A DNA stretch of 51,033 nucleotides from Prevotella sp. (lineage in GTDB: Bacteria > Bacteroidota > Bacteroidia > Bacteroidales > Bacteroidaceae), in contig JAGCPV010000175.1 of assembly GCA_017965475.1 (NCBI GenBank), forward strand, positions 1-51,033. The letters are read 5' to 3'. A program made the position numbers and the translations under genes. The notes beneath the pieces were generated by a model. It did no database searches and was not told where the DNA came from. It saw only the letters and a program-made list of their open reading frames with translations. Positions 8,600 through 16,150 of the stretch are shown in pieces. Positions within the stretch are counted from its first letter, which is position 1; each line of letters starts with the position of its first letter.

Positions 8600-10228
8600 T
8601 TAATAGTTCGCTGTCATCCACTCGATAATCCTGAGGAAGAAGGTAAGGGCCGATGTCTCATGGTTGGTGACACCGAGTTCCTTGATCGTTTCGGAGCTGT
8701 ACTCACCAACGAACTCCTCTGTCTTGATGCCTTTCTCCTTGAGAAACTTTCGCATGGCATAGAAGTTCTCTACCGGCACGACGTCGTCTTTCGTATCGTG
8801 GAAGAGCATCACGTCGAAGTCTTTGCGGGGTGTCCAGCCGCTGGTGAGGGCATCCTGGCTGAAGGCGTCCTTGAACTTGCGCGACAGGGAACTGTTGATG
8901 TCGAGGACGGCCGCTGTGCAGAGGTCGCTCGTCTTTTTGGTCTTAATCAGTTCCTCGTCGAGGGCCTTGCGCTTGTACTGCTTGCTGAGGAACCACTCAT
9001 CGAAGTTCTTGGCCACGGGGTCCTTCAGATAGTCGTGGATGCCATAACCCAGACGGAAGAAGTGGTTGTAGGCCCAGAGCACGTTGCAGACGGTGCTGGG
9101 CATCTCGGTGTCGCCTTTGGTGATGGCGTCATACATCGAGTTGATGTCGTAGGGACCGTCGCCGGCGAAAGCCCGTTTCACCTTGATCTCAGGATGGCGT
9201 TCCGATATCTCGCGCAACACGCCCATCGTGGTCTGTCCGCCCTCCGAGTAGCCTGCGATGACAAAGTCGTTGCCTTTCTTCACTTTCAGGTCTTCTATCA
9301 TCCGCTTGGCAGCAAGGTAGGCATCGAGCGAGGCTCGTCCGTTGGCTCGTGAGATACAATAGGCCTGCGGCTCTTTCTCTGTGATGCCGAAGCCATAGTA
9401 GTCGGGTGCTACGACGATGAAGTGGGTGAGGGCAGCCCCCGTGGGGAACTCGACGGCTCCACGCGAAGGAGCCTGCGTGGTAGCGTAGATCGTGAAATGG
9501 TTGTAGAGCAGGATGCCGTAGAAGGGCTTATTGTCCTTGATCATCGATTTGTCAACCGTGATGGTACCGCTGAGTGTGCAGGGACGGCCGAAGGGATCAA
9601 CCGAGGGGTAGTTGAACACGTAGTTCATATAGTCGGGGAAAAGCTCCACCGGAATGCTGTCGGTGATGCAGGCCCGAGGGAGGGTCGATTTCGCCATCCA
9701 GTCCTGAATCAAACCGTTATTACCACTTTTAGTCTTGGTAAGCGATCCTTTATGGGATGCATTGCTGAAGTCGACACGACCCGACGCATAATTCATCTCT
9801 ATCTGACCAACATCGACAAAGTCGTTGTGACCGCCGTCTCCGCGTGTACGGGCCGAACTGATGGATGCGCCTGTGTTCGGATCAGTCAGGATGACATGCC
9901 CATCGGCTGTCACCTGCCATGTGAACGGTGCATCCTTCGGACCACCGTAAATCTGGAGCGGCTCGTTGAATGTGTCGTCAAACACAGCCAGCGCCACGTA
10001 GCCCGTGTGGTCGGCTTTGGCCTCCACTGCAATCAAGGCGCGGTTAAACGGCTTGCCGTCCTCGGTCACGTCCTTATATTCAAAATCCTCGTACCACAAG
10101 CCGATGAGACTCTCTTCCATCCCCCGTTGCTTGGAGGATACGGGGTTGTCATCGTTCGATACACACGATGTCAGCACGCTTGTGCCGCAAATGAGGGTGG
10201 CGGCGAGCACCCATGTCTTAGTATTCAT
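8600..10228 (-). CDS. Lipoprotein: N-terminal lipocalin-like region fused to alpha/beta hydrolase (secretory-lipase type)
   Basis: This 542-residue protein is predicted to be exported and lipid-anchored at Cys22 (VLTSC). Residues about 35-160 begin with SLIGLWYEDFEY and look like the lipocalin-like units of neighbouring lipoproteins. The rest is an alpha/beta hydrolase. VVAPDYYGFG precedes the nucleophile elbow GYSEGG (Ser near 328); the acid is probably in FHDTKDDVVP (near 478) and the histidine in GVTNHETSAL (near 522). The order Ser-Asp-His and the GYSxGG elbow recall secretory lipases/esterases. The substrate cannot be deduced. It sits 6 bases after a small membrane protein gene and 20 bases before the efflux adaptor, so it is probably in the efflux operon. 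The leader DNA is about 80% identical to that of the lipoprotein ending at 1031. Confidence 0.85.
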   Translation of the reverse strand: MNTKTWVLAATLICGTSVLTSCVSNDDNPVSSKQRGMEESLIGLWYEDFEYKDVTEDGKPFNRALIAVEAKADHTGYVALAVFDDTFNEPLQIYGGPKDAPFTWQVTADGHVILTDPNTGASISSARTRGDGGHNDFVDVGQIEMNYASGRVDFSNASHKGSLTKTKSGNNGLIQDWMAKSTLPRACITDSIPVELFPDYMNYVFNYPSVDPFGRPCTLSGTITVDKSMIKDNKPFYGILLYNHFTIYATTQAPSRGAVEFPTGAALTHFIVVAPDYYGFGITEKEPQAYCISRANGRASLDAYLAAKRMIEDLKVKKGNDFVIAGYSEGGQTTMGVLREISERHPEIKVKRAFAGDGPYDINSMYDAITKGDTEMPSTVCNVLWAYNHFFRLGYGIHDYLKDPVAKNFDEWFLSKQYKRKALDEELIKTKKTSDLCTAAVLDINSSLSRKFKDAFSQDALTSGWTPRKDFDVMLFHDTKDDVVPVENFYAMRKFLKEKGIKTEEFVGEYSSETIKELGVTNHETSALTFFLRIIEWMTANY

Positions 10229-10233
10229 CTATT

Positions 10234-10806
10234 TTACTTGGTTTTTTTTGCTTTTTCTACCTCAGTAACGAAACAGGCCACCAGTCCGTAGGTGATGGTG
10301 GGTCGTATCCAGATCTCGGTGAGCATATAGTCGGTGTATTCGTTGATAGGCTCCAGATAGATGTCGATGTTGTAGAGCAGGGCGATGAGGCAATCGACGA
10401 CGAAGATCATCCAGAGGTTGCTCTTGGAGTAGCTCTTCCAATCCTTACGCGCATAGAAAAAAGTGAGCATGAGGAGGAGTAGCACCGAGAGCGTGAGACA
10501 CGTCAGGTGGAGTGAGTAAAAAGCCAACGGAGGCACAAAGAGGATGTCGCGCAACAGGATTGTTATGCCCACGAGCACCGTACACCAGTAGTTGAACTGC
10601 TGCGTGGTGATGCGGCGGTAGTTGAAAAAGTACATCCAAATCATCAACAGACAGGCCACATAAAATATGTTGAGGATTAGTTCAGGCCACGCCTCTCGAA
10701 TTCCAAAATGGCCAATCGCATAAAACATGATGCCTACCGAAACCATTCCTGCCACAGCAGTAATGACAACATCAAAAACTTTGGCTTTCTTTTTAAATCT
10801 TATCAT
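10234..10806 (-). CDS. Small polytopic membrane protein of unknown function
   Basis: This 190-residue protein has about six hydrophobic segments and a lysine-rich N terminus (MIRFKKKAKV). The frame is open up to 10887, but the start at 10806 is preferred: a Bacteroidetes -7 box (TATCTTTG, complement of 10834-10841) lies between the two possible starts, so the longer form could not be fully transcribed from that promoter. No family is recognised. Tyr/Trp-rich membrane segments and a terminal KAKKTK are all that can be seen. It is the first gene of the minus-strand run leading to the lipase-like lipoprotein (5-base gap) and the efflux genes. A role as an envelope accessory protein is only a guess. 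Confidence 0.75.
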   Translation of the reverse strand: MIRFKKKAKVFDVVITAVAGMVSVGIMFYAIGHFGIREAWPELILNIFYVACLLMIWMYFFNYRRITTQQFNYWCTVLVGITILLRDILFVPPLAFYSLHLTCLTLSVLLLLMLTFFYARKDWKSYSKSNLWMIFVVDCLIALLYNIDIYLEPINEYTDYMLTEIWIRPTITYGLVACFVTEVEKAKKTK

Positions 10807-10833
10807 CTTTAGATAGTTAGTTACTTGGTTTTG

Positions 10834-10841
10834 CAAAGATA
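10834..10841 (-). promoter_or_regulatory. Bacteroidetes -7 promoter box for the efflux/lipoprotein run
   Basis: TATCTTTG on the minus strand matches the Bacteroidetes primary sigma -7 consensus TAnnTTTG, 28 bases before the chosen ATG. No convincing -33 TTTG is seen at the usual 19-21 base spacing. It may serve all seven genes down to 213, because later gaps are short. Confidence 0.65.
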
Positions 10842-10867
10842 AACAAATTATCGCAATATCATCTACA

Positions 10868-10892
10868 AAAAGTGCTCCGACGAGCATTTTTT
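10868..10892 (-). terminator. Intrinsic terminator after the phosphatase gene
   Basis: A 5-bp stem (TGCTC at 10873-10877, GAGCA at 10882-10886) with a 4-base loop is flanked by an A-run and a T-run. Read on the minus strand it is followed by CTTTTTG, suited to end the transcript of the gene ending at 10954. The other strand also has a T-run, so it could work in both directions. Confidence 0.6.
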
Positions 10893-10953
10893 GTTAATTT
10901 TGAAACATTTTTTGCGTATTTTGAAAGTCAAACGGTTAAATAAGCACTCCTTA

Positions 10954-12231
10954 TTAAACTATTTTTTTACTCAAGGTAAGAATATTCTGGTCGTCAATGC
11001 GTTCGTAATTGATGGAATCCATGAGTTCACGCACCAAGAGCAGTCCCAATCCGCCAAACTGCCGTTCTTTGGCTGACAGGGTGGTGTCGGCTCTCGCTAC
11101 TGTCGTAGGATCAAAAGCAACACCTGAGTCGATAATCTGCACTTTCAGCAGCTGACCGTCGGTCATCATCTTCACTTCGATATTGCCGACTCTACTTGCT
11201 GAGTAGGCGTGCTCAATGACATTTACCACCGCCTCTTCAACGGCTAATCGGAGTCTTCTGGCCAGAGATTCCTCGATATTCATCTTTGCATATACCGAGT
11301 CCTGGAAACTGCCTAATCTCGTCACTTCACTCACATTGTTCTTCAGCGTGATCGTCTCTGTAAGTTTGCTTTCAAAGATCTTGGGCGTGTAGCGCACAGC
11401 CAGCATTGTCAGGTCATCGCTTTGTTCGGCACCCTTCGTAAACTGATGTACCGCTTCTGTGACGGTGTTTACGATCTCCTCAGGATTCAGCTGCCGCTCT
11501 AAGCAGTCTCTCAGCACATTTTCCGTACGTTCTTTACCAAATTCCAGTTCTTCTGTGTTATTAGCCTCAGTCAGACCGTCGGTATAGAGGAAAATGGTGC
11601 TTCCAGGACTCAGCGTTGTGGTCTGCAGACTGTATTCTGTGTCTTCGGACGGGCCGATTGGCATGTTTGAATCACAATCAAGCTTTATGAGTTTATCACT
11701 TAATATATAAGGCAGATTGTGACCTGCATTACAGTAGTGCAGACGGCCTGTCGGCAGGTCGAGCACACCATAAAAGAGGGTGAGGAACGTGCAAGACTCA
11801 TTATTATAACTGGCAACCTGGTTGAGGGAATGCACGATGCGGGCAGGATTGCTCTCATGGCGCGTAAATCCCCACAACATAGAGTGGGCATAGGCCATGA
11901 ACATGGCGGCGGGAGCACCCTTACCACAGACGTCACCGATGCAGAAGTAGAGTTTCTCGTCGCGGATATAGTGGTCGAACAGGTCGCCACCCATCATACG
12001 GGCAGGTAGCAGCGTACCGAAGAGTTCTACGTTGTTCTGGATCATGTGACCAATAGGCATCATACTCAGCTGTATCTGACTGGCCATACGCAAATCCGTA
12101 CTGAAACATTCCTTTTCGGCATTCTCCTTACGGAGTTGCTCCAACTTTCGGGAGGTACGGTAAAGGATAACGCCAAGGATCAGCAGGCCTATACCCAATA
12201 TTACAATAAGAAACAGACTTAGATATGACAT
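10954..12231 (-). CDS. Membrane-anchored PP2C (SpoIIE/RsbU-type) phosphatase fused to RsbW-like HATPase domain
   Basis: This 425-residue protein has one N-terminal membrane helix (residues 4-24), a short coiled coil (27-45), and a PP2C-type serine phosphatase with the metal motifs GGD (81-83), IGDVCGKGAPAA (98-109), LYTDGLTEA (215-223) and SDDLTM (271-276). A GHKL ATPase domain of the anti-sigma kinase type follows, with the N-box EEAVVNVIEHAY (332-343), DSGVAFDP (368-375) and GGLGLLLV (393-400). In the RsbU/RsbW partner-switching systems these two activities reverse each other on an anti-sigma antagonist; here they are in one chain. No STAS-domain antagonist or sigma gene is next to it. It follows the membrane-bound AraC regulator by 41 bases. 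Domain assignment is firm; target unknown. Confidence 0.92.
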   Translation of the reverse strand: MSYLSLFLIVILGIGLLILGVILYRTSRKLEQLRKENAEKECFSTDLRMASQIQLSMMPIGHMIQNNVELFGTLLPARMMGGDLFDHYIRDEKLYFCIGDVCGKGAPAAMFMAYAHSMLWGFTRHESNPARIVHSLNQVASYNNESCTFLTLFYGVLDLPTGRLHYCNAGHNLPYILSDKLIKLDCDSNMPIGPSEDTEYSLQTTTLSPGSTIFLYTDGLTEANNTEELEFGKERTENVLRDCLERQLNPEEIVNTVTEAVHQFTKGAEQSDDLTMLAVRYTPKIFESKLTETITLKNNVSEVTRLGSFQDSVYAKMNIEESLARRLRLAVEEAVVNVIEHAYSASRVGNIEVKMMTDGQLLKVQIIDSGVAFDPTTVARADTTLSAKERQFGGLGLLLVRELMDSINYERIDDQNILTLSKKIV

Positions 12232-12272
12232 AGTTTTACGTTGCTAAATTATAATATTTATAGTTTTATTGA

Positions 12273-13394
12273 TTACTCTGCTGATTGCTGCATCCACGCT
12301 GTGACGGACTGGCCCATGCGCTGCTTGAAGGCAAGGCTGAAGGTGCTGTAGCTCCGGTAACCGCTGTCGTTGGCCAGATTCTTGGCTGAGAATGGACGTT
12401 GGGCAGCGACAGCCTCGCGATAGAGACTGATGAAATGATTGATGCGCAGATTGTTGATATAGGCATTGTAAGTGGTGTCCTGACGCGCGAAATACTGGCC
12501 GAGATAGGTGCGGTTGGTGCCAATAGTCTGGGCCAGTTGGGCGACGGTCAGGTCGTGCTGCAGGTAGAGTTTCGTGTCTACGCAATACTGCTGTAGCAGG
12601 GGGCCGATGTCATCGGGCGTGGTCGTCTCGGCAGTCATGGGGACGGCAGTCATGGGGACAGGCTCCTGGGCCAAGCTCCAGGCAGTCTGTTCCACTGACT
12701 GACTCAGGTCGCTTAATGTTTCCACGCGCCACAGAAGGTAGCATACCAGCACGATGCCACACACCTGGATGATGAATTCGTAGGTCAGGCTATCAGAACC
12801 GCTCACGTAGATGCCGAACACCAGCAGGATAACGGCCAGCACCAGGAAACTTTGCCACACCTCCTTGTGCTCCAGATCGGCATAGTTGTCGCGCAGCCAG
12901 CGTCCGTACTGTCTGACGGCACGCACCATATAGACGACTAAACCGATACCCAACAGCAGGAAATAGATATTCAGCACTGGAACAAGGGCATAGCTACACT
13001 TGGCAATGGACACCGCCATTCCTACGACGAGCGGCGATACCATCACCCAGACAGGCCACAATGGTCGGCGGCGGTCTTGCAGCATGCAGAGCAATATGAC
13101 GATCCCCAAGGGAAAGGCCAACAAACAGTCGAGCAGTCCGCCTATCAGCATCCACAGGTTAATATCTTCGCTCGAAGTGAGTAAGGCGGCCGGCAGATAC
13201 CACACATGGCCCAAGGCCAAGACGGCGAAGAAAGCGGCCGTCCAGCGGCGCAGTCGCAGCGGCGGCGTCACGTCGGAGGCAAAGGCGTTACCCCGGCGCA
13301 GCAGCAGATACACGCATGCGATGGCATCCATCATCGCCGCTCCTGCATAGAGCATGAACAGCAGGATAATCTCGTGAGGTATTTGTCCGAACAT
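12273..13394 (-). CDS. AraC-family transcriptional regulator with N-terminal membrane domain
   Basis: This 373-residue protein has about seven hydrophobic segments in residues 8-235, a linker, and a C-terminal AraC/XylS double helix-turn-helix (about 270-370). HDLTVAQLAQTIGTNRTYLGQYF is the first HTH region and AKNLANDSGYRSYSTFSLAFKQ the second. Such membrane-bound AraC proteins are common in Bacteroidetes, and their signals are mostly unknown. The linker contains a perfect 15-bp duplication (12630-12659), read as VPMTAVPMTA. The gene lies 25 bases after rnr and 41 before the phosphatase gene, so transcription may continue through all three. Confidence 0.9.
   Translation of the reverse strand: MFGQIPHEIILLFMLYAGAAMMDAIACVYLLLRRGNAFASDVTPPLRLRRWTAAFFAVLALGHVWYLPAALLTSSEDINLWMLIGGLLDCLLAFPLGIVILLCMLQDRRRPLWPVWVMVSPLVVGMAVSIAKCSYALVPVLNIYFLLLGIGLVVYMVRAVRQYGRWLRDNYADLEHKEVWQSFLVLAVILLVFGIYVSGSDSLTYEFIIQVCGIVLVCYLLWRVETLSDLSQSVEQTAWSLAQEPVPMTAVPMTAETTTPDDIGPLLQQYCVDTKLYLQHDLTVAQLAQTIGTNRTYLGQYFARQDTTYNAYINNLRINHFISLYREAVAAQRPFSAKNLANDSGYRSYSTFSLAFKQRMGQSVTAWMQQSAE
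12630..12659. repeat. Perfect 15-bp direct duplication in AraC linker
   Basis: GGCAGTCATGGGGAC occurs twice in a row. It adds five residues (VPMTA) in frame to the linker between membrane and DNA-binding domains, probably a recent slippage event. Confidence 0.9.
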
Positions 13395-13419
13395 CTGTCA
13401 GTCCTCTTGTAGTGGTTAA

Positions 13420-15624
13420 TCACTCGGCGAGGGTGAAATCGAGCTGTTTGCGCTCGAGGTTGGCACGGGCCACCTGAATGCGGATGGGATCGCCAAGCTG
13501 ATACTTCGTGTGATGACGGCGGCCCACGATGACGAAGTTCTTCTCGTCGAAGTCGTAGTAGTCGTCGCCGAGGTCGCGGATGGGGATCATGCCCTCACAG
13601 TGGGTCTCGTCGATCTGGGCATAGATGCCGTAGGAGGTGAGGCCGGAGATATGGGCGTCGTAGGTATTGCCGATCTTGTCGGCCATGAACTCCACCATCT
13701 TGTACTTGATGGAGTCGCGCTCGGCATTCTGCGAGACCTGTTCCATGTCGGAGCAGTGCTCGCAATACTCCTCGTACTTTTCCTTGTTTGCGGAACGGGC
13801 ACCATCCTGGTATTTCGTCAGCAGACGGTGGACCATCATATCGGGATAACGGCGGATGGGCGAGGTGAAGTGGGTGTAGTAGTCGAAGGCGAGGCCGTAG
13901 TGCCCGATGTTATGAACACTGTACTTCGCCTTCATCATCGCGCGCAGGGCGACGGTCTCGATGGCGTTCTGCTCGCGCGTGCCCTCTGCATCTGACATCA
14001 GGGCATTGAGGGATTTGATGATGGCACCCTTGGTACCACTGGTCTTCACCTTATAGCCGAACTTCGCCACGAACTGGCGCAGGTTCTCAAGTTTCTGGGG
14101 ATCCGGCTGGTCGTGGATACGATAGGGCAGCGTCTTGGCTTTCTGACCCTTTTTCACACGGCCGACGGACTCGGCGACCGTCTTATTGGCGAGCAGCATG
14201 AACTCCTCGATGAGTTTGTTGGCATCCTTTGACACCTTGAAGTAGGCCTTTGTGGGTTTGCCGGTCTCGTCGATGTCGAAGTGGAGTTCCTCACGGTCGA
14301 ACTTCACGGAGCCATTCTTGAAACGGGCCGCACGAAGTTTTTTGGCGAGGGCGTCGAGGATGATAAGCTCGGTGGCATTCTCACCCTTATAGGGATTCTT
14401 CTTCGTAGCGGCAGGAGCAGGCTCACCGGTGCCATCCTTCACGCCATTGTCCTCGAGGATCTGCTGCACCTCCTCGTAGGCATAGCGACGGTTGCTCTTG
14501 ATGACGGTATGGGCGAGGTGCCACTTCTTCACGTTGGCCTCATCATCCATCTCGAAGATCACGCTGTAACAGAGTTTCTCCTCATCGGGACGGAGCGAAC
14601 AGATGAAGTTGCAGAGGCGCTCGGGGAGCATGGGGATAGTGCGATCGACGAGGTAGATGCTCGTGGCACGGTTGTAGCCTTCCTTGTCGATGGTAGAGCC
14701 TTCTTTCACGTAATGGCTGACGTCGGCGATATGGACACCAACTTCCCAGAGCCCATTGTCGAGTTTGCGAATGGAGAGGGCATCATCGAAATCCTTAGCA
14801 TCCTTGGGGTCGATGGTACAGGTAAAGACATCGCGGAAGTCCTCACGACGGGCAATTTCTTGTGGGGTGATGGTGGCATCAATCTTCTCGGCGGCCTCCT
14901 CCACGTTCTTAGGATACTTATACGGCAGGTTGTACTGGGCGAGGATGGCGTGCATCTCGGCATTGTTGTCACCCGTCTTTCCGAGGATATCCACCACCGA
15001 ACCGATGATGTTCTTATGTTCGGCATCAGGCCACTGCACCACCTTTACTACCGCCTTATCGTCCGTCTTACCACCCTTCAGTTTGCGCTTCGGGATGATG
15101 ATGTCGTGCACGAAGGTACTGTCGGAAGGCACGAGGAAAGCCCAGTCTTTCTCCACACGGAGCCTACCCACAATCTGGTCGTGGGCGCGTTTGACAATCT
15201 CGATGACCATGGCCTCCTTGATATGCTTATCGCGACGGGCCATATATGACACCTTCACACGGTCACCATCCAACGCAGACATCGAGTTGCGCTCTGCTAC
15301 GAAGACTGGCGTACCACCATCATCAGGCAGGAACGAGTTGCGGCCGTTGGCCTTGCGACGGAACACACCCTCCTGCACCTGTGTCTTCAGATTCAGGCGA
15401 TAACTGTTGTCGCTGACCTTCGAGAGGAAATCGTCCCACGCCATCTCTTCCATCGTGTCGATGGCGAGCATCTTCAGCGGATGCGTATCAAGCTTAAGCG
15501 CCTTGAAAATCTGCTTGAACGTGAATGTCTCGTTCGGATTGTGCTGGAAGAGGTTCTGTAGCAGTTCGCTGACCTGCTTCTTTCCCAATCGTTTTCCACC
15601 TTTCTTCTTTCCCATAGACTTCAT
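13420..15624 (-). CDS. rnr: Ribonuclease R (RNase II/R family 3'-5' exoribonuclease)
   Basis: This processive 3'-5' exoribonuclease degrades structured RNA. Order: basic N terminus, winged-helix region (LLQNLFQHNPNETFTFKQIF), two cold-shock OB folds, the RNB catalytic domain, and a C-terminal S1 domain (GLTSYGIYAQIDETHCEGMI). The catalytic cluster IDPKDAKDFDDALS puts aspartates at 272, 278, 280 and 281, the positions I recall for E. coli RNase R. HYGLAFDYYTHFTSPIRRYPD is the other family signature. The start at 15624 (MKSMGKKKGG) is chosen because the longer open frame begins at 15654, on the promoter -7 box itself. 734 residues is normal for the family. Confidence 0.96.
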   Translation of the reverse strand: MKSMGKKKGGKRLGKKQVSELLQNLFQHNPNETFTFKQIFKALKLDTHPLKMLAIDTMEEMAWDDFLSKVSDNSYRLNLKTQVQEGVFRRKANGRNSFLPDDGGTPVFVAERNSMSALDGDRVKVSYMARRDKHIKEAMVIEIVKRAHDQIVGRLRVEKDWAFLVPSDSTFVHDIIIPKRKLKGGKTDDKAVVKVVQWPDAEHKNIIGSVVDILGKTGDNNAEMHAILAQYNLPYKYPKNVEEAAEKIDATITPQEIARREDFRDVFTCTIDPKDAKDFDDALSIRKLDNGLWEVGVHIADVSHYVKEGSTIDKEGYNRATSIYLVDRTIPMLPERLCNFICSLRPDEEKLCYSVIFEMDDEANVKKWHLAHTVIKSNRRYAYEEVQQILEDNGVKDGTGEPAPAATKKNPYKGENATELIILDALAKKLRAARFKNGSVKFDREELHFDIDETGKPTKAYFKVSKDANKLIEEFMLLANKTVAESVGRVKKGQKAKTLPYRIHDQPDPQKLENLRQFVAKFGYKVKTSGTKGAIIKSLNALMSDAEGTREQNAIETVALRAMMKAKYSVHNIGHYGLAFDYYTHFTSPIRRYPDMMVHRLLTKYQDGARSANKEKYEEYCEHCSDMEQVSQNAERDSIKYKMVEFMADKIGNTYDAHISGLTSYGIYAQIDETHCEGMIPIRDLGDDYYDFDEKNFVIVGRRHHTKYQLGDPIRIQVARANLERKQLDFTLAE

Positions 15625-15643
15625 TATTATGGTTTCTTTGGGG

Positions 15644-15651
15644 CAAAGATA
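15644..15651 (-). promoter_or_regulatory. Bacteroidetes -7 promoter box for rnr
   Basis: TATCTTTG on the minus strand, 20 bases before the chosen rnr start. An ATG immediately upstream of the box gives a false longer reading frame beginning MYLCP, which would be untranscribed from this promoter. Confidence 0.75.
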
Positions 15652-15690
15652 CAAAAAAAACCGAAAAGTAGATAGAGAAAAGTAAAAAAA

Positions 15691-15978
15691 TTAATAGCGG
15701 CGCTTCGGATTCTTGGGAAACCAACCTTTTTCTACGCGTTTCTTCTGTTGGAAGAGTTCACCAATCCCCCACAGCGCAGAAGCACCAAACACACCCACAA
15801 CAGCAGATATGATGGTGTTCTCTATGAATAGTGCTGCCACCAAGGATGCCAGTCCGATCAACAGATAGATAACCCAAGGGCGTGTCCCCCAATAGTATTC
15901 CGTCTTGATGACTATCGGGTGCCAGATACCTATGGTCAGAAATGTGCTGATTGCTATGATAATACCTGTAAAATACAT
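15691..15978 (-). CDS. DUF4491-type small membrane protein
   Basis: This 95-residue protein has three hydrophobic segments. It starts MYFTGIIIAISTFLTIGIWHPIVIK, continues with EYYWGTRPW, and ends in a basic tail (KNPKRRY). This pattern is the Bacteroidetes family I know as DUF4491, whose function is unknown. The start at 15978 is preferred over an upstream ATG at 16041 because a -7 box lies between them (16009-16016). It precedes rnr by 66 bases; rnr has its own promoter. Confidence 0.8.
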   Translation of the reverse strand: MYFTGIIIAISTFLTIGIWHPIVIKTEYYWGTRPWVIYLLIGLASLVAALFIENTIISAVVGVFGASALWGIGELFQQKKRVEKGWFPKNPKRRY

Positions 15979-16008
15979 TTTTCGTAAATATTTACTTCTT
16001 TCGGTGCA

Positions 16009-16016
16009 CAAAGGTA
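16009..16016 (-). promoter_or_regulatory. Bacteroidetes promoter for the DUF4491-type gene
   Basis: TACCTTTG (-7) on the minus strand, with TTG at the complement of 16036-16038 after a 19-base spacer as a possible -33 element. It fires away from the heme promoter at 16116. Confidence 0.7.
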
Positions 16017-16091
16017 GTAATAATTCAACAGATTGCAACAATAAATACAGTTGTTTTAAGTGATTTTAGGTAAAAATCCATATAAATGGGG

Positions 16092-16123
16092 ATTGCAGGA
16101 GCTCTAAAAACGCAGTAACTTTG
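16092..16123 (+). promoter_or_regulatory. Promoter of the heme operon
   Basis: ATTG at 16092-16095, a 20-base spacer, and TAACTTTG at 16116-16123, followed by GCACCC. Spacing and sequence fit the Bacteroidetes -33/-7 promoter. The first gene, hemN, starts 27 bases downstream, and later genes are separated by at most 21 bases, so this probably drives all seven. Confidence 0.75.
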
Positions 16124-16150
16124 CACCCAGAACATAAAAGCTAAACATAT

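Noticed and set aside
10939..10955. AATAAG/CTTATT inverted repeat near the phosphatase stop
   Set aside because: The stem is weak and AT-only and overlaps the stop codon; the better hairpin is at 10873-10886.
14281..15249. Open frame opposite rnr
   Set aside because: rnr has all catalytic residues; the opposite frame has no start context and an Asp/Val-rich shadow composition.
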